Part shown: positions 11,841 through 22,905 of the stretch, piece by piece
Layout of the letters: each line of letters begins with the position of its first letter
Numbering within the stretch: position 1 is the stretch's first letter
DNA from: Cyclospora cayetanensis
Lineage: Eukaryota > Apicomplexa > Conoidasida > Eucoccidiorida > Eimeriidae
Assembly (NCBI RefSeq): GCF_002999335.1
Contig: NW_020312109.1
Span: 1-64,000, forward strand
Reading direction: 5' to 3'
DNA length: 64,000 nucleotides
Made by a program: the position numbers and the translations under genes
The notes under the pieces: model-generated
What the model was told of the DNA's origin: nothing
What the model saw: only the letters and a program-made list of their open reading frames with translations
Database searches by the model: none

Positions 11841-12711
11841 CTAGCCATAAAGAATGCCCCATCCCAGCCCAGCGCCGAAGCCTGCAGTTGATGGGAGACT
11901 GCGCGAGAAGATCCACTTGACTCTTGACCTTAGAGCGTCTGTCTGCTCAGGACTGAGCCGGGTGTTGCCTATGAAATCCAGTGGAGCTCTCAGGGCCTCC
12001 TCCGGATGGGGAAAAGAAACTGACAAGTACCCGTAATAGGATAATGCCTGAAGGCACGGTTGCACGACACCCCAGAAAAGAGACAGCAAGTGCAGTAAAT
12101 GCAGCAAACAGAAGAATGTCGCAATAACAAGAACACCGTTATTTTAGACGCGACACAAACATAGTATATCAGCAGCCGCCGCAGCACAGGCAACGCACGA
12201 GCTCGGATAAGCTATGCACATAAAAAAGGAACTGCTATTTTAGGATATTCGAGACAAATAGACCAAGCAAAACATAAGTAGCTCCGATGTCTCGTGCGTT
12301 ATCTTTTGGGTGCATCTTCCACTCCGCAGCCCTTACCTGCACCGCAAGGTACCCGGCGCCAATAATAAGCACCCCGACTTTTATGGCCCTTTTCGCTGCA
12401 ATTCCCGCTGTGTAACCAAACAAGCATCCGGCTCCTGCTTCATCTACGAAGAGCAGCTCGCTGCCGAAAAACTGTTTGTTGAGCTGCATCCAGGACCGCA
12501 AAGATCGTACATGCATGCAAGAGCTGCAATAGCCCAGAATGCAAGAGCAAAATGACCGTAATGACCCACATAAATGGAAAAACCATTGGGCTCGTGAAGC
12601 CCCCAATGTCGTCCCCTGTGGGGAACCTCCTCCTGCATCAACAGAAAGATAAATACTGGGAGGAGTTACTCCAGGTGTAGATGGAGGGGTAAGAATCTCC
12701 CCTCTAGACAT
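11841..12711 (-). CDS. FUN14-domain membrane protein (FUNDC-like)
   Basis: Small multi-helix membrane protein. In animals and fungi FUN14 proteins sit in the outer mitochondrial membrane, and FUNDC1 acts in mitophagy and ER-mitochondria contacts. In this organism that role is inference. The last exon (12047-11841) has ALSYYGYLSV and ends with FGAGLGWGILYG, the typical FUN14 C-terminus. The preceding exon ends at 12337 (donor GTAAGG) and contains LFGYTAGIAAKRAIKVGVL, the family glycine-rich helix with the KK/KR-x-x-K-V-G motif. The exons join in phase 0. Reading the upstream part open from the ATG at 12711 gives 193 aa. A further intron may exist, because an acceptor-like TGGATGCAG precedes 12483. 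The 5' end is therefore provisional, while the domain call is solid. Confidence 0.78.
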
Positions 12712-14674
12712 TTCTTGCGGTAAGCTGTCTACAATAAATCCGGGAACAGGGGGAGGGTGAGAAGTTGTCGAGCCAAGAGAGAGGGAGGGGAAGGCGTGTG
12801 TGAGCGTGTGAGCCTGGATTCTTTGGTCTGAACTCAAAAGAAAAATAAAACTCGCAGTATAAACGAGCGAGGGGGCAGTCCTGTCGGTTACATATGGCTT
12901 GAACTGTGCTGCGATGTACAGGCAACTGCTGCACGAAACGGGTCCTTTTCCTATCTTGCTGAGTTCCTTTTTCGACAATAGGGAAGAGAATGACAAAAAG
13001 AATGCCGCTGCGTATATTTCGGATGTTGCTATTGAATTACATAATTTTGAACCTACAGGTGCTTTCGGCCTTCAGGGCTTGCAGCTATGTTCTTCTAGCG
13101 TACCTCGGATGCTTGTCCACCTTCCAGTAGCATGCAATCCGCCTAATACAGCGAAACACTCCCATAAGTGTTCATTAAGAGCCGTTAATTAGATAAAGGC
13201 GCTCATTAACACATCTAGAAGAAACGGGGCAGAAAGACACAAGTAGCAAGACAACAAGCTTCCGCTGAATAACCCATGCAGCTGGCTGCCATGCAGCGCA
13301 ACAGATTTGGCCAAATTAGAGTGTTCCTACCGCACAGTCTTTTCTAAAGCTACATGCATGTGCTGTGTATTTTTCATGCAAATAGGGCGCTTCACATAAG
13401 TCTGAGGCTTAACAACGGCCGTGCCCCTGAACAACAAATCATGGTTGTTTGTCTGTCTCTGCTGTAGGCAGATTGCACGGCAGCAACAAAGTCATTGCCT
13501 TCTAGCTGACGCTGACCGACTAAAGAGCCTAATTTGCATGGGGTGCTCACACTTTTTAGTGGCATCTACCCCTCTGATATAGCCTTCAGAGGCTCCGCAA
13601 AACGCATAATGAGTTCAGTACAGGTCCCAAACGACAGAAGCTATTAAATGGCTGGAACCGCGGTAACTGCACAGCTACTGGTACGTGCGCACCCCAGAAA
13701 ACCCAGAATTACAAACAGGGGCTAACCTAAGAACAGTCTCGAACAAGGGCTGCGCAGTACTCGAACAATATCTACGATACTGGCATTATTTATTTATTGA
13801 ACAAGAGACGATCTGAATAATTGGCTTGTGCCTTCGTATACTTTATTGATTGCATAGTACTGTAAGCTCAATACAACAAGTCGCAATGCGGTGCGCTGGT
13901 GCGCTATATGCTATGTACAGCTAGCTGTGAGTGCTGCAACTGCACACAGGGTACAGCTGCACGCAGCGTAGCTAATCCCCCTCCTGATGTCGGGAGAAAG
14001 GAGTGATTGGGAAAAGTCTTTCGCAAAACACTCAATAACTTTCTATCGAAACTTGTAGTAAGTCTCTAGTTAAGAGTGTACCCACACGCAGTCCTAAAAG
14101 GAGCATTGCATCAGCCCACATAGCAACGCTGCATATTCTACAAAAGAAGCAGGGCCTTGAGCCAAGTGCAATTTATGCTTCTATTTCCCTGTGTGCCAGT
14201 GACTTTCGCCATCTGTCTAGAAGCCTACTAATGTGCAGCGTCCCGCTCCTCAGACGCACCCCTCCTGCTTCCTTAGCCTTGCTGCTCTTCCCTACCGGTG
14301 CAAGCCCCCAACATGTTTCCTGACTGTCTGTCATTGCTTTCTATTCTGATCTTGGTCATTTATGAGAATACGGCTCGCCGCTTAATATCGTTCATTCTCC
14401 CTGTGCGTTTCTCCTCCCTCGGAGTCTGTGCACCGAGAGGAGATCCTCAACGAGTCTCGGTAGTGGTCCAGATGGAGATGTCTGCCTTCTGCTCGCAGTC
14501 GTTCGCTCCAAAGTTCTTCAATGTCAGCCTTGGACAAATCCACAGCCATTTAGATGCACGCAGACATGCACTTGCACAATGCACTCTACAAAGCAGCAGC
14601 AAGAAGCAATAAGAAAGCACAGAAGTGGCAGTTCTTGTGGCTGCTCCAGTAAAAATTGAACTTTTAAGCACGCC
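12712..14674. other. intergenic stretch between FUN14 and WD40 genes
   Basis: About 2 kb without a supported gene. The left end should be the promoter and 5' UTR of the FUN14 gene and may hide a further 5' exon. The right end should be the WD40 gene 3' UTR. A dispersed repeat copy occupies about 13865-14110. AT-rich tracts occur near 13790-13850. Confidence 0.45.
13865..14110 (+). repeat. dispersed repeat family, copy 3
   Basis: One of the best preserved copies. It has GTGCGCTATATGCTATG, then CAGCTAGCTGTGAGTG, then GGGTACAGCTGCACGCAG. Next come GCAAAACACTCAATAACTTTC and TATCGAAACTTGTAGTAAG, ending in GTCTCTAGTTAAGAGTGTAC. Non-coding. Confidence 0.65.
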
Positions 14675-17600
14675 TTAACTCTTTACTCTTACTGTATTGG
14701 GAGGCTGGTCTTGTTCAGGATCCGGTTTATGCTTCGTGCCCTTTTTTGTTCTATACACCTGGGCTCCAACGGCCACCAGAATCGTCAGTAGCATGCTGAG
14801 CAGAATGAGCAACGACAGCACTGCGAATCCAGTCAGACCCAGTGTCATTCGAGTTTAGTGCGTTCCCCAAAATTGTAATTAGAAGAGGGTTTGGAGTATT
14901 CCTCGTGGTCGAGTCTATGGTCCTTTGAAGAAGGGCCATTTTGTAGCCTAGCTTGTTTGCTGCCTAACGAACCGGTCTTTGCCGCTGCAGCAAGCTCATC
15001 CTCATGAGAATAAGAAGCAGCCAAGAAGAGTGGGAGCACTTACATAGGGAGGCGGATGTGTGCCCATGACTCATCAGATAGTGCAGATTGTTCCTTGTGG
15101 ATACACTCAAATATTCTCACCAGCGCGTCATCTATTAGCGACAAGCAGCAACCGTACCACTGCAAGTATAATTGCATGCATGCTCGAGACGTGTGGCTTC
15201 ACCCAATCAACGCTAAAGCTTGTACTGACTTTGCATGCAGCACTGGCACGAAAAATCCAAGGCAGCCTGCTAGCAGGGGTGCCTGTGTCAGGGGGGTCGT
15301 TACAGAGTCTGGCAGGAGATCACCAGAGAGCGGAGCAAGATACCGCAGATATCCACAGAGGCCAAGTTTTCTGCAGCATTCTAGATAAGCAAGAGTCCAG
15401 CGCTTACCTGCGGCTGCGAGGGCAAGGAGCGAAGTATCACCCGTACGACGCAGAACGCCTACGGGCCCGATCTTGGAAACACAAGTTACAGAGAAGTGCA
15501 ACAGATTGCTAGGAAACGGGAGATGGAAAATGTGGATGAGGCATGCAGTCAGGCCCCAGAGGCAGGCACAGGCAAAAACTATAAGGCACCAAATCAAACA
15601 AACATGCCACGAACGAGACATAGGACCCATCGGAAGCGTATAAAGTGAAAGCCACAAGGCTGAACTTCCAACACGACCAGTGGCTGTAGAAGCACCTGGC
15701 GCTGCAACAGCAGCACCAACCGCCTTAAAGTGGCAAATGCATTCTCTGGAAAGCAGAGCCCAGGCAGGCGCTTTTGTTTTACCTCCATCTCTAGAGGTAG
15801 CAGATGGATTGAGGGGCCGGAGAAGGCGTCGGGTCGTTCAATGGGAAGTAAGCTGAAGACCACGAGGGCTTTTTGCTGCAGCAGTAAAACGCGCAGCACC
15901 AACAGCACAAGAAGACGAAATAGCTGCCACCTTTAAACAGGCGAGTGGCATTTTCTCCGCTTCGTCTCACGCGCCTCTGTTTCTTCTTCTGGAAATCGGT
16001 CTTACCCGTGGGGAAGGGCCCACTGCAGCTGCGAAAGTAGAACTGTCGCTCAGGGGAACCCCTAAGAGTCGCTCTTTGGCAAACAAAAGCCGCATGGGCG
16101 CATTAATCACTCGAGGGAATTTGTGAAGTACTGCAGAAGACATGCAAAAGAACAGAAGCAGGGGGTCAAAGGAACGCGAGGTGTGCACAGCAATGCGGAA
16201 GAGGATGCAACCAAACCCTTCCTGCTGCTGTCTCCATTTTCCCCGCAACGTTTTCTCGCAAGTCCCCAGGTACTTTTTGCCAATAGGAGAATTAAGGCAG
16301 TCCAAACGAATGCAAAAGAGTCATACAGCAAGAAGTAACAACTGATAGAGACAGTAAGAGAGCTTGTTTCACACCAAAGCATGATTCCCATCCCTCTACA
16401 GGCAGTGGTGAGTGTCTGCTCACTGCTCCAAGTCTTCAGGTCGAGGTAAAGGACTTGGCCGTCTGCCAAAGAGACCGCTACTCGGCCGCTTTTACGCGGG
16501 TCCAAGGCGAAGGAGACAATGGGAAAGGAAGCCTGCAAACCCCTCAGCAGAAAACGAAAAGACGTGGGAAGAGCTGCTTCGCGTAGGTGACAGCCGTGCC
16601 AGACAGCGGAGGGCAGCGCTTGCGATGCAAAACCAACGCAGCCGACGTTTTTGATTGGGCATGACAGCAACACACGCGTTTAGCAGGACCAATGCCTGCA
16701 TTATGCCCCTCTGCGGCAATACTAAAGCCCCAAGTTGAGCACTCACACCTATGCACGAGAGCTTCCCTGTAGCATGCGTAGCGAACGGGTTGATGTGGCC
16801 TATACACGTCCGCGCTGCACGAGCAACAAGACAAGCAGCTTCGCCGCCGTAAATAAATTCCCCCGTCACTTTTATTTCCTCGTATAGCGTGCCTGGGGTA
16901 ACCCTGAGAAGCTTGGAACGTGAATTAAGCGCGATCATGCGACCCCTTTCGCCTGTCCGTAGAGACCTCACTCGCGAAGACAGTGAACCCTGCTGAATGC
17001 GCTAAATGCAAAATGCCTCCCTCTTCGTTGGTCACCCGCACGCTGGCCTTTAAGACCCCGCTCCGCGAAAAGACGCTGCAAGAAGTTCGCGACAAGCCAC
17101 TGCTCATGCACTCTGAAGCACTAAGCCTACACAGCGGCAAGTTCATGCAAATTCCATCCGCTAGTGAGGCTGAGGACTGGAGAAGCCCTCAGCAGCAGAG
17201 CTTGGCGCCCTCGACGAGATTCAGTCGAGTGAGCTCCTCAGAATGACCAGTCGCTTCAGGAAAGGGGCTTACCTCACGACTCCGCTGCTACCTCCCACCA
17301 GCACCATTCTCTCTCCTTTTATTGTGGCAGCGCTGACGCAGTTGTGTCTCTGGCTGCCCCCTGGCGAGACCTGCATTTCACAGTTCCGCAAAATACAGCA
17401 GCAAGAAGGCCTTAGGAGGAAGTGCTCCGTGCAAACGGTTTAGGAAAGAACTGCCTCACAAAGTGCGCGCTAAGGACAGGCATCTATAGCCGAGCAAAGG
17501 GTAGAAGCAAGGGACGGAGTGACGGGCTTGTTCTTGCGGCTGACTCTAAAAGTTTCTGCCGGCGTGATGGACAGCCCCAGCGGTTCAATGAGTACGCGCC

Positions 17601-18467
17601 CTGGTGTTCGCGTCTCGGCAGCCGAACTTCCTCCTGCTCAGGGTGCATGCATCTCACTAAAGTCACAATGTAGAAGCCCCTACTGAGAAGAAATCTCCCA
17701 ATCCCATCGCCACCCTGAGCTGACTTCCAGTGCCCGAGCCTAAATCGGCTCAGCAAATAAGGAAAACGAAGGCAGACGTCCATACGCGCAGGTATAAACA
17801 CAGGAAGGGGTAAACATGGCTAGCAGACTCCCTACCTCGTGTAGGTGTCTCCGAAGACTCGGAGCGAGTGGCATTCAAAATATGCACTAAGGCATTGCCC
17901 GCTTCATCCGTCGTCAGCACTGCGAAGTCTGCAGATGTTCATACAGTCGGTCGATATTCCGATGTCTCCCATTTTCCTTTTTCGTTTCAAAGCAAATGAG
18001 CACGAGGCAGCACCGCCAATGGAGGTCGCTGCCACTTTCAAGGAAACACAGGGGTCGCACATTAACGAAAGAAACGCAAGAAAGAGAGCTCTCACCATCT
18101 CCTTTAGGAAATACCGTGAGGCTTATCACTGGGGCTGCGTGTGCGGTCCTGAAGAGGACGACATTTGAAGTGTCAGCTACATTGCGGACTTCCAACAAGC
18201 CATCGCGCGAGCAAACCACCACCAAAACAGAAGAGAGCGCTGCGTACAAAAGCAGCAGGGATGCGAAATCGCTTCTGCTGTTGCAGAGGCAGCGAGCTTC
18301 TCGGGGAATGGAGTTCAAATTGGCTAAAATAGAAGGCAACCAGTTGGAGGAAAGGGATAGAGCAGGTGCCTGCGTAGTGGATGTTGCTTGTGCTTACCCA
18401 ACGAGAACAGCTCATCTCTGCGGCGAGTGAGCGAAACGAGTTCAACAAAGGAGGCCTTGGTGCCACC
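14675..18467 (-). CDS. WD40-repeat protein with C-terminal membrane anchor (provisional model)
   Basis: A many-exon minus-strand gene that I could only partly assemble. Well supported pieces are as follows. An exon at 18467-18398 starts GGTKASFVELV. It joins in phase an exon with VLVVVCSRDGLLEVRNV and VISLTVFPKGD. That joins DFAVLTTDEAGNALVHIL (about 17912-17839). Further pieces are GERMVLVGGSSGVV (near 17300), TNEEGGILHLAHSAG (near 17010) and GRVAVSLADGQVLYLDLKTW (near 16460). These have the spacing and DG/SG turns of WD40 blades. The final exon encodes a strongly hydrophobic helix (LSLLILLSMLLTILVAVG) followed by a short charged tail, and the stop is at 14675. WD40 plus a single C-terminal helix recalls the SAR1 exchange factor SEC12/PREB of the ER, but I see no decisive motif. 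The true first exon was not found. Some boundaries between 17.8 and 14.9 kb are unresolved. Confidence 0.55.
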
Positions 18468-18529
18468 CTACAGCGAACGCCATTAGACAAGCAATAGAAG
18501 CAATAGCTGCAACATAACGCCTATGTAGG

Positions 18530-19865
18530 CTAGGTAAAAGGTGGCTGCAGCGTGCTGGGCAGCCTCATAGGTGGTTGTAAGAGTTTCTTGAAAGCAGCGA
18601 GGCTCGTGAGGGCGCCCGCTATGAGATCTTGAAGAAGGCAAGTGCTGCTGACATGAATCTGTCTCGCTTCAAAAAGCAGCTCCTGTGCATCTCCAAGTAA
18701 GGCACCGGAGGGCGGTGGACAGTAGGGTGCGCTGGTTTGTCCTTGTTGCCATATCTCCTGCGACTCTAGCTTTCTGCGCAAGGGACGCAATCTGGCATTG
18801 AGAAGCTAAGATCAGGGGGAAAAGGACTAGAAAAGAAGGAAACCAGGATTGGATTGGATATATATGCTTGCAACAAAGACACTGAACAGGAGAAACTTCC
18901 TAAATCGCTGCAGGGGTTCTTGTAGAATAAAAATCGCTGCAGGGGTTCTATTGGGTCCAATCACGCTCTCGATATGCGAAGAGAGGGGGCCGCGCAATGC
19001 CCCATTTTACTGTGTAGGCGGTGAGGCTCAAGAAGGTGAAGAAAGCAGACGGGGAGGGTGAAATCAAGGGAGTGCAGTAAGAGGCGGTTTGATAATGAAG
19101 GGAGCGTGCTTCCTGGAGGATTACATGGATACCCACCTGTGAAGGTCGTGGACAGTCTGCCGAAGGAGAAGCACTTGATCCGATAAGTCCTGAAGACTAG
19201 ATGAAGTTTTTTTATTGGAGCTCGTTCCGAGCGGCACCCCTGGGACGTATGAGCAAGTCGGTGAGCCTCTGTCTAAGCTTATTATCCCCTCCCCCTGTGG
19301 TCGCGAACATGTTAGTTCCGACTGTATGCCTAGCCCCTCGGCCCTCTCCGCGAACTCGGAGGACGCACATAAGGCCAAAAATGCCCCAAAACGCAGGGAA
19401 AGGCCCATGTCTTTGCACTATATTGGTAAAAACACACATGCGCACAGTGGGGCACAGGAGGTGGCGTTCAAAATGCCATGATCTCACGATACATCAAATG
19501 GCCGGATCCCTTGCTTTCCTGATTTAAAAACGATACTCGATTGACATTAGCCAGAAGAATAATGTGAGCAAATTCTATTTTTTGCGTCTCGTCCATCGCC
19601 GCAACTCGGCTGGGTGCCTCTTCGCCGACGACGGCAGAGCCCCTGCCCACTGAGTGGTGACCAGCGGGTATCTCAATAGCCCGTCTTCTTGTGTATTAAG
19701 CCAGATCAGGAACACTTTCACTCCCTTAAACCCTATCCCTACCTCAATCGCCGTATTTCTTTTCAAGAGCAACATAGCATAGCGCTTCTTCTCTGCCCTC
19801 CGCTTGATTCTGTCGAGATCTAGGCTTCTTGGGGTTGCAGGCCCACTTGCCCTCAGCTGCCACAT
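18530..19865 (-). CDS. small coiled-coil protein, function unknown (provisional model)
   Basis: Two exons fit each other in phase. One ends at 19137 with LSDQVLLLRQTVHDLHR before a GTGGGT donor. The other starts at 18791 and runs LRPLRRKLESQEIW to ELLFEARQIHVSSTCL, ending at the TAG at 18530. The heptad-like Leu/Arg/Glu pattern suggests a coiled coil. A likely 5' exon begins at the ATG at 19865 (MWQLRASGPATPRSLDLD) and ends before a GTAGGG donor after NTAIE, but the exon(s) joining it to the rest are not resolved. No family was recognised. The gene is squeezed between the WD40 gene downstream and D2HGDH, which starts divergently about 200 bases upstream. It is also possible that this exon group belongs to the same transcription unit as the WD40 gene. 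Confidence 0.4.
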
Positions 19866-20062
19866 AATCCGCTTCGATTCACTGCTCACGCCATTAGGTT
19901 CGGACTGGATAGTGTTTGCGCTTGTGGTGGCAGCAATTGCCTCAATGGGAATACCACACAAAGCAGGAGGTGACGACACGCTTCCGTGGCGCAACCGTCG
20001 GCGGTGGTGACATAATAGTCCACTTGTGATTGTCTTTTGTTCAAGATAAGAAGGAAATAGCC

Positions 20063-22905
20063 ATGAGAGTCACTTGCTTCTCGGCATTCCATCAACCACC
20101 ATGGTTTCCTCCTTTTCCCCGCCATCCGCCGGCCAGCCTCCGTGCATCTTATCCACGATGCAACAGCACTACCCCCAACCTGCGTTTCTCTGCTTTCGTC
20201 GCACGCAGCACTGCCTTCCCCTCAATCTGCGGCACATCAATGCCCACTATTTCATTGAAAAGCCTTGGTTGTGCCGGCGCAATGGGTAAAATTCCCGCAA
20301 CGCCAGTTGGATGCAGAGGAGTGAAATTCGTGGCGGAGAAGGGTCTCGTCATGGACTCCGCAGTTCGGAAGTTCTATGTGCCGGATTTTCCTAGAGACTC
20401 GAAGTTCAACAAGCTAAGTCACGATGACAAAGCGGCCTTTCGTGCCATTCTATCTGACCCCGACTCCCAGCTTCTGTGGGCAGACGTCTCCATCAAACGG
20501 AAGCCCTCGGAGGGGGCTGCACGCACAGGTGATCCTGCAAGCGTACAGAAGCCTGTCTCAGCCAAAGAATTGGCAGACATGACAGCGGTGGCGAACTACC
20601 TAACAGACTGGCTCGGGATATACACCCCGGAAGCGGTGGAGGGGTCAGCAGCTGTTGTGCTATTTCCCCGAACCACAGAGGAGTTGCAAAGGATACTGCA
20701 ACACTGCTCTAAGCGCCAGCTGGCCGTATGCATTCAGAGCGGCAACACTGGCCTTGTTGGTGGCTCCGTGCCTGCGTACGATGAAGTCGTCCTCTCCCTC
20801 ACAAAAATGAACAAAATCCTTTCATTCGATGCAGGTGATTCTTTATGAAGGCCTGTGTCTGCTTCCCTAGATGTAGCTACACATATCTTGTTCTTATTGT
20901 ATCATGGAAGTACACACAAATATATACCTGTCCATCTGCCTATATACGTCAACCCCCTTGCCATTCACGGCCCCTCTTCCGTAGTGCACACGCTTTTACT
21001 TCTGCATTCCATCCGTGCGCTATTTTGTCTGTTGCAGAGACAGGCGTCCTTATTGCTGAAGCGGGCTGCCTGATTAGCGACATCGAGGTCTTTCTCAAAA
21101 GCTTTCCGGTAAATTTTCCATATGCAAAACGCTTTTCCCCTTGCGTAACCCCGCCCATGCAAGCTATGGACACACCGGTGGCACCTTCGGCCGAGGCCCC
21201 AAGTGCTGAAGTGGCTACGAAAGGGTCTGTAGCTGACGAAGAAGCTTTAGGGGACGAGGGAGGGTACAAAAGAGACCAGAGAGTGCGCTTTCCCACGTAT
21301 ATGTACCCCCTGGACCTTGCAAGCAAGGGGAGCTGTTGTTTGGGGGGCACTTTGGCGACAGCAGCTGGAGGGAACCGCTACTTGCGCTACGGAGGGGCTC
21401 ACAGCCACGTACTGGGTTTAGAGGTGGTTACAGGGGATGGCAGAGTTATAGACCTCTTGAATACGTGCCTGAAGAATAACACGGGCCTGCATCTGCATCA
21501 CCTGTTTATAGGCAGCGAAGGCGTCTTGGGGGTAGTTACGAAAGCGGTCATACAATGTGTTGCAACCCCCCGCAGCACAACCGTTAGCTTGCTTAAACTA
21601 AAGGGCCCGTTTGACCGGCTGCGCCTAGCGTGTCTTAGAGCAAAGGAGACGCTGAGTGACATTCTAAGTGCCCTGGAGTTCTTTGATGAAGCCTGTATGG
21701 CTCTATCGACAAAGGCCGCCAGGGTTCCCAACCCGTTCTCCCGAGCGCCACTAAACCTCCACCCAGGGAGCGCTACCCCTTATAGCTTTGCGGATGCTGG
21801 GAAAGGCGACGGTGGGTTCTACTTGCTCATGGAAACACAAGGGCAAAATGAAGAGGCAGATAGAGAGAGGGTTGAAGAATTTGTTACGCAGCTGCAGGAG
21901 GAAGGAATCATTGAAGACGCCGCTATGCCACAATCGGAAACACAACGAGCAGACACATGGAGGTAAATGTTGGGATTCAAAATCTACGCGACACATACAC
22001 GGAGAGGCCTATGCACAGAATGCATGCAAATGAAACAGAGATTGCTGCCTAAATAGAGGGATGAAAACGTATTTTAGGACCTATAGTTCTGTGTACGTTG
22101 ATTGATTAAAAGGGCTGGGAAGAAGAGACAGGAAGCGCCTTGTGTTGAGGCGACGGCTTGCGTTCATTCATGGATTAGGGCACACGTCGTGTGTGATCTA
22201 TGCACTGTGTATAGGTTACGTGAGGAAATCGCGGTTGCGGCTTCTGCCAGCTGCTTGAAAGTCCTAAAGTTCGATGTATCCTTGGAAATATCTCGAATGT
22301 ACAAACCCGTCGAGTTGCTGAATGCTTTAATGGCTCATGGGGCCATAGACGGTGATTTCCCCGCCCTTATAGCTAGAGGCGAGAAACTGCTGACGCAGCA
22401 AAGAAAGGGAAGCTATGGCGCACAGAGGGGGATACAGCACGAAGGAAGGAGCGGTACTAGGGCAGGAGGCGGAGAGGGAAGCGAAAATACGGCTTCTTTG
22501 CCCTGCACAGTGATTGGGTATGGCCACATTGGTGACGGAAACATCCACATTAATGTACTGGTTCAGGAGGGCGCGAAAGCAGAAGAATTGCGGAAAATAC
22601 AGCAAGTCGCAGACAACCTTGTGTATAACTTTGTACAGCAGCACGGAGGGAGCATCAGCGCAGAACACGGAGTCGGCATCCTTAAGGCTTCGGCCATCCC
22701 CAAACTTAGAAGCCAAGCATTTATAAGCACCTTGAACAGACTCAAGCACGTCTTCGACCCCAAGGGCATACTTAATCCCTACAAAGGATGGAGGATGAAC
22801 ACACAGGGGCCCCAGAAGAAACATACAGAGCAGCGAGATCCTCACAAGCACGGAACGAAGGAGGTTTCGAGGACTAATGCACCAGAGGGGGCACCACTAT
22901 TGTGA
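20063..22905 (+). CDS. D2HGDH: D-2-hydroxyglutarate dehydrogenase, mitochondrial (FAD-linked)
   Basis: FAD-dependent oxidation of D-2-hydroxyglutarate to 2-oxoglutarate, expected in mitochondria. It has three exons, 20063-20834, 21038-21962 and 22215-22905, joined in consistent phases, giving 795 aa. The N-terminus (MRVTCFSAFHQPPW...) is Arg/Ser-rich with few acids, fitting a targeting peptide. The FAD PCMH domain shows QSGNTGLVGGSVP and VLIAEAGCL, then PLDLASKGSCCLGGTLAT, RYGGAHSHVLGLEVV and FIGSEGVLGVVTKAV. The C-terminal oxidase half has GYGHIGDGNIHINVLV, SAEHGVGILK and FDPKGILNPYK. At 795 aa it is well above the usual ~520. The extra length comes from the leader, an insertion of about 60 residues before PLDLASKGS, another before the GYGHIGDGN motif, and a hydrophilic tail. 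D-lactate dehydrogenase of the same fold is the alternative; the motif detail favours D2HGDH. Confidence 0.93.

Noticed and set aside
20030..20062. Upstream start for D2HGDH
   Set aside because: The frame is open but begins at TTG. The first ATG is at 20063 and opens directly into the targeting-peptide-like leader.
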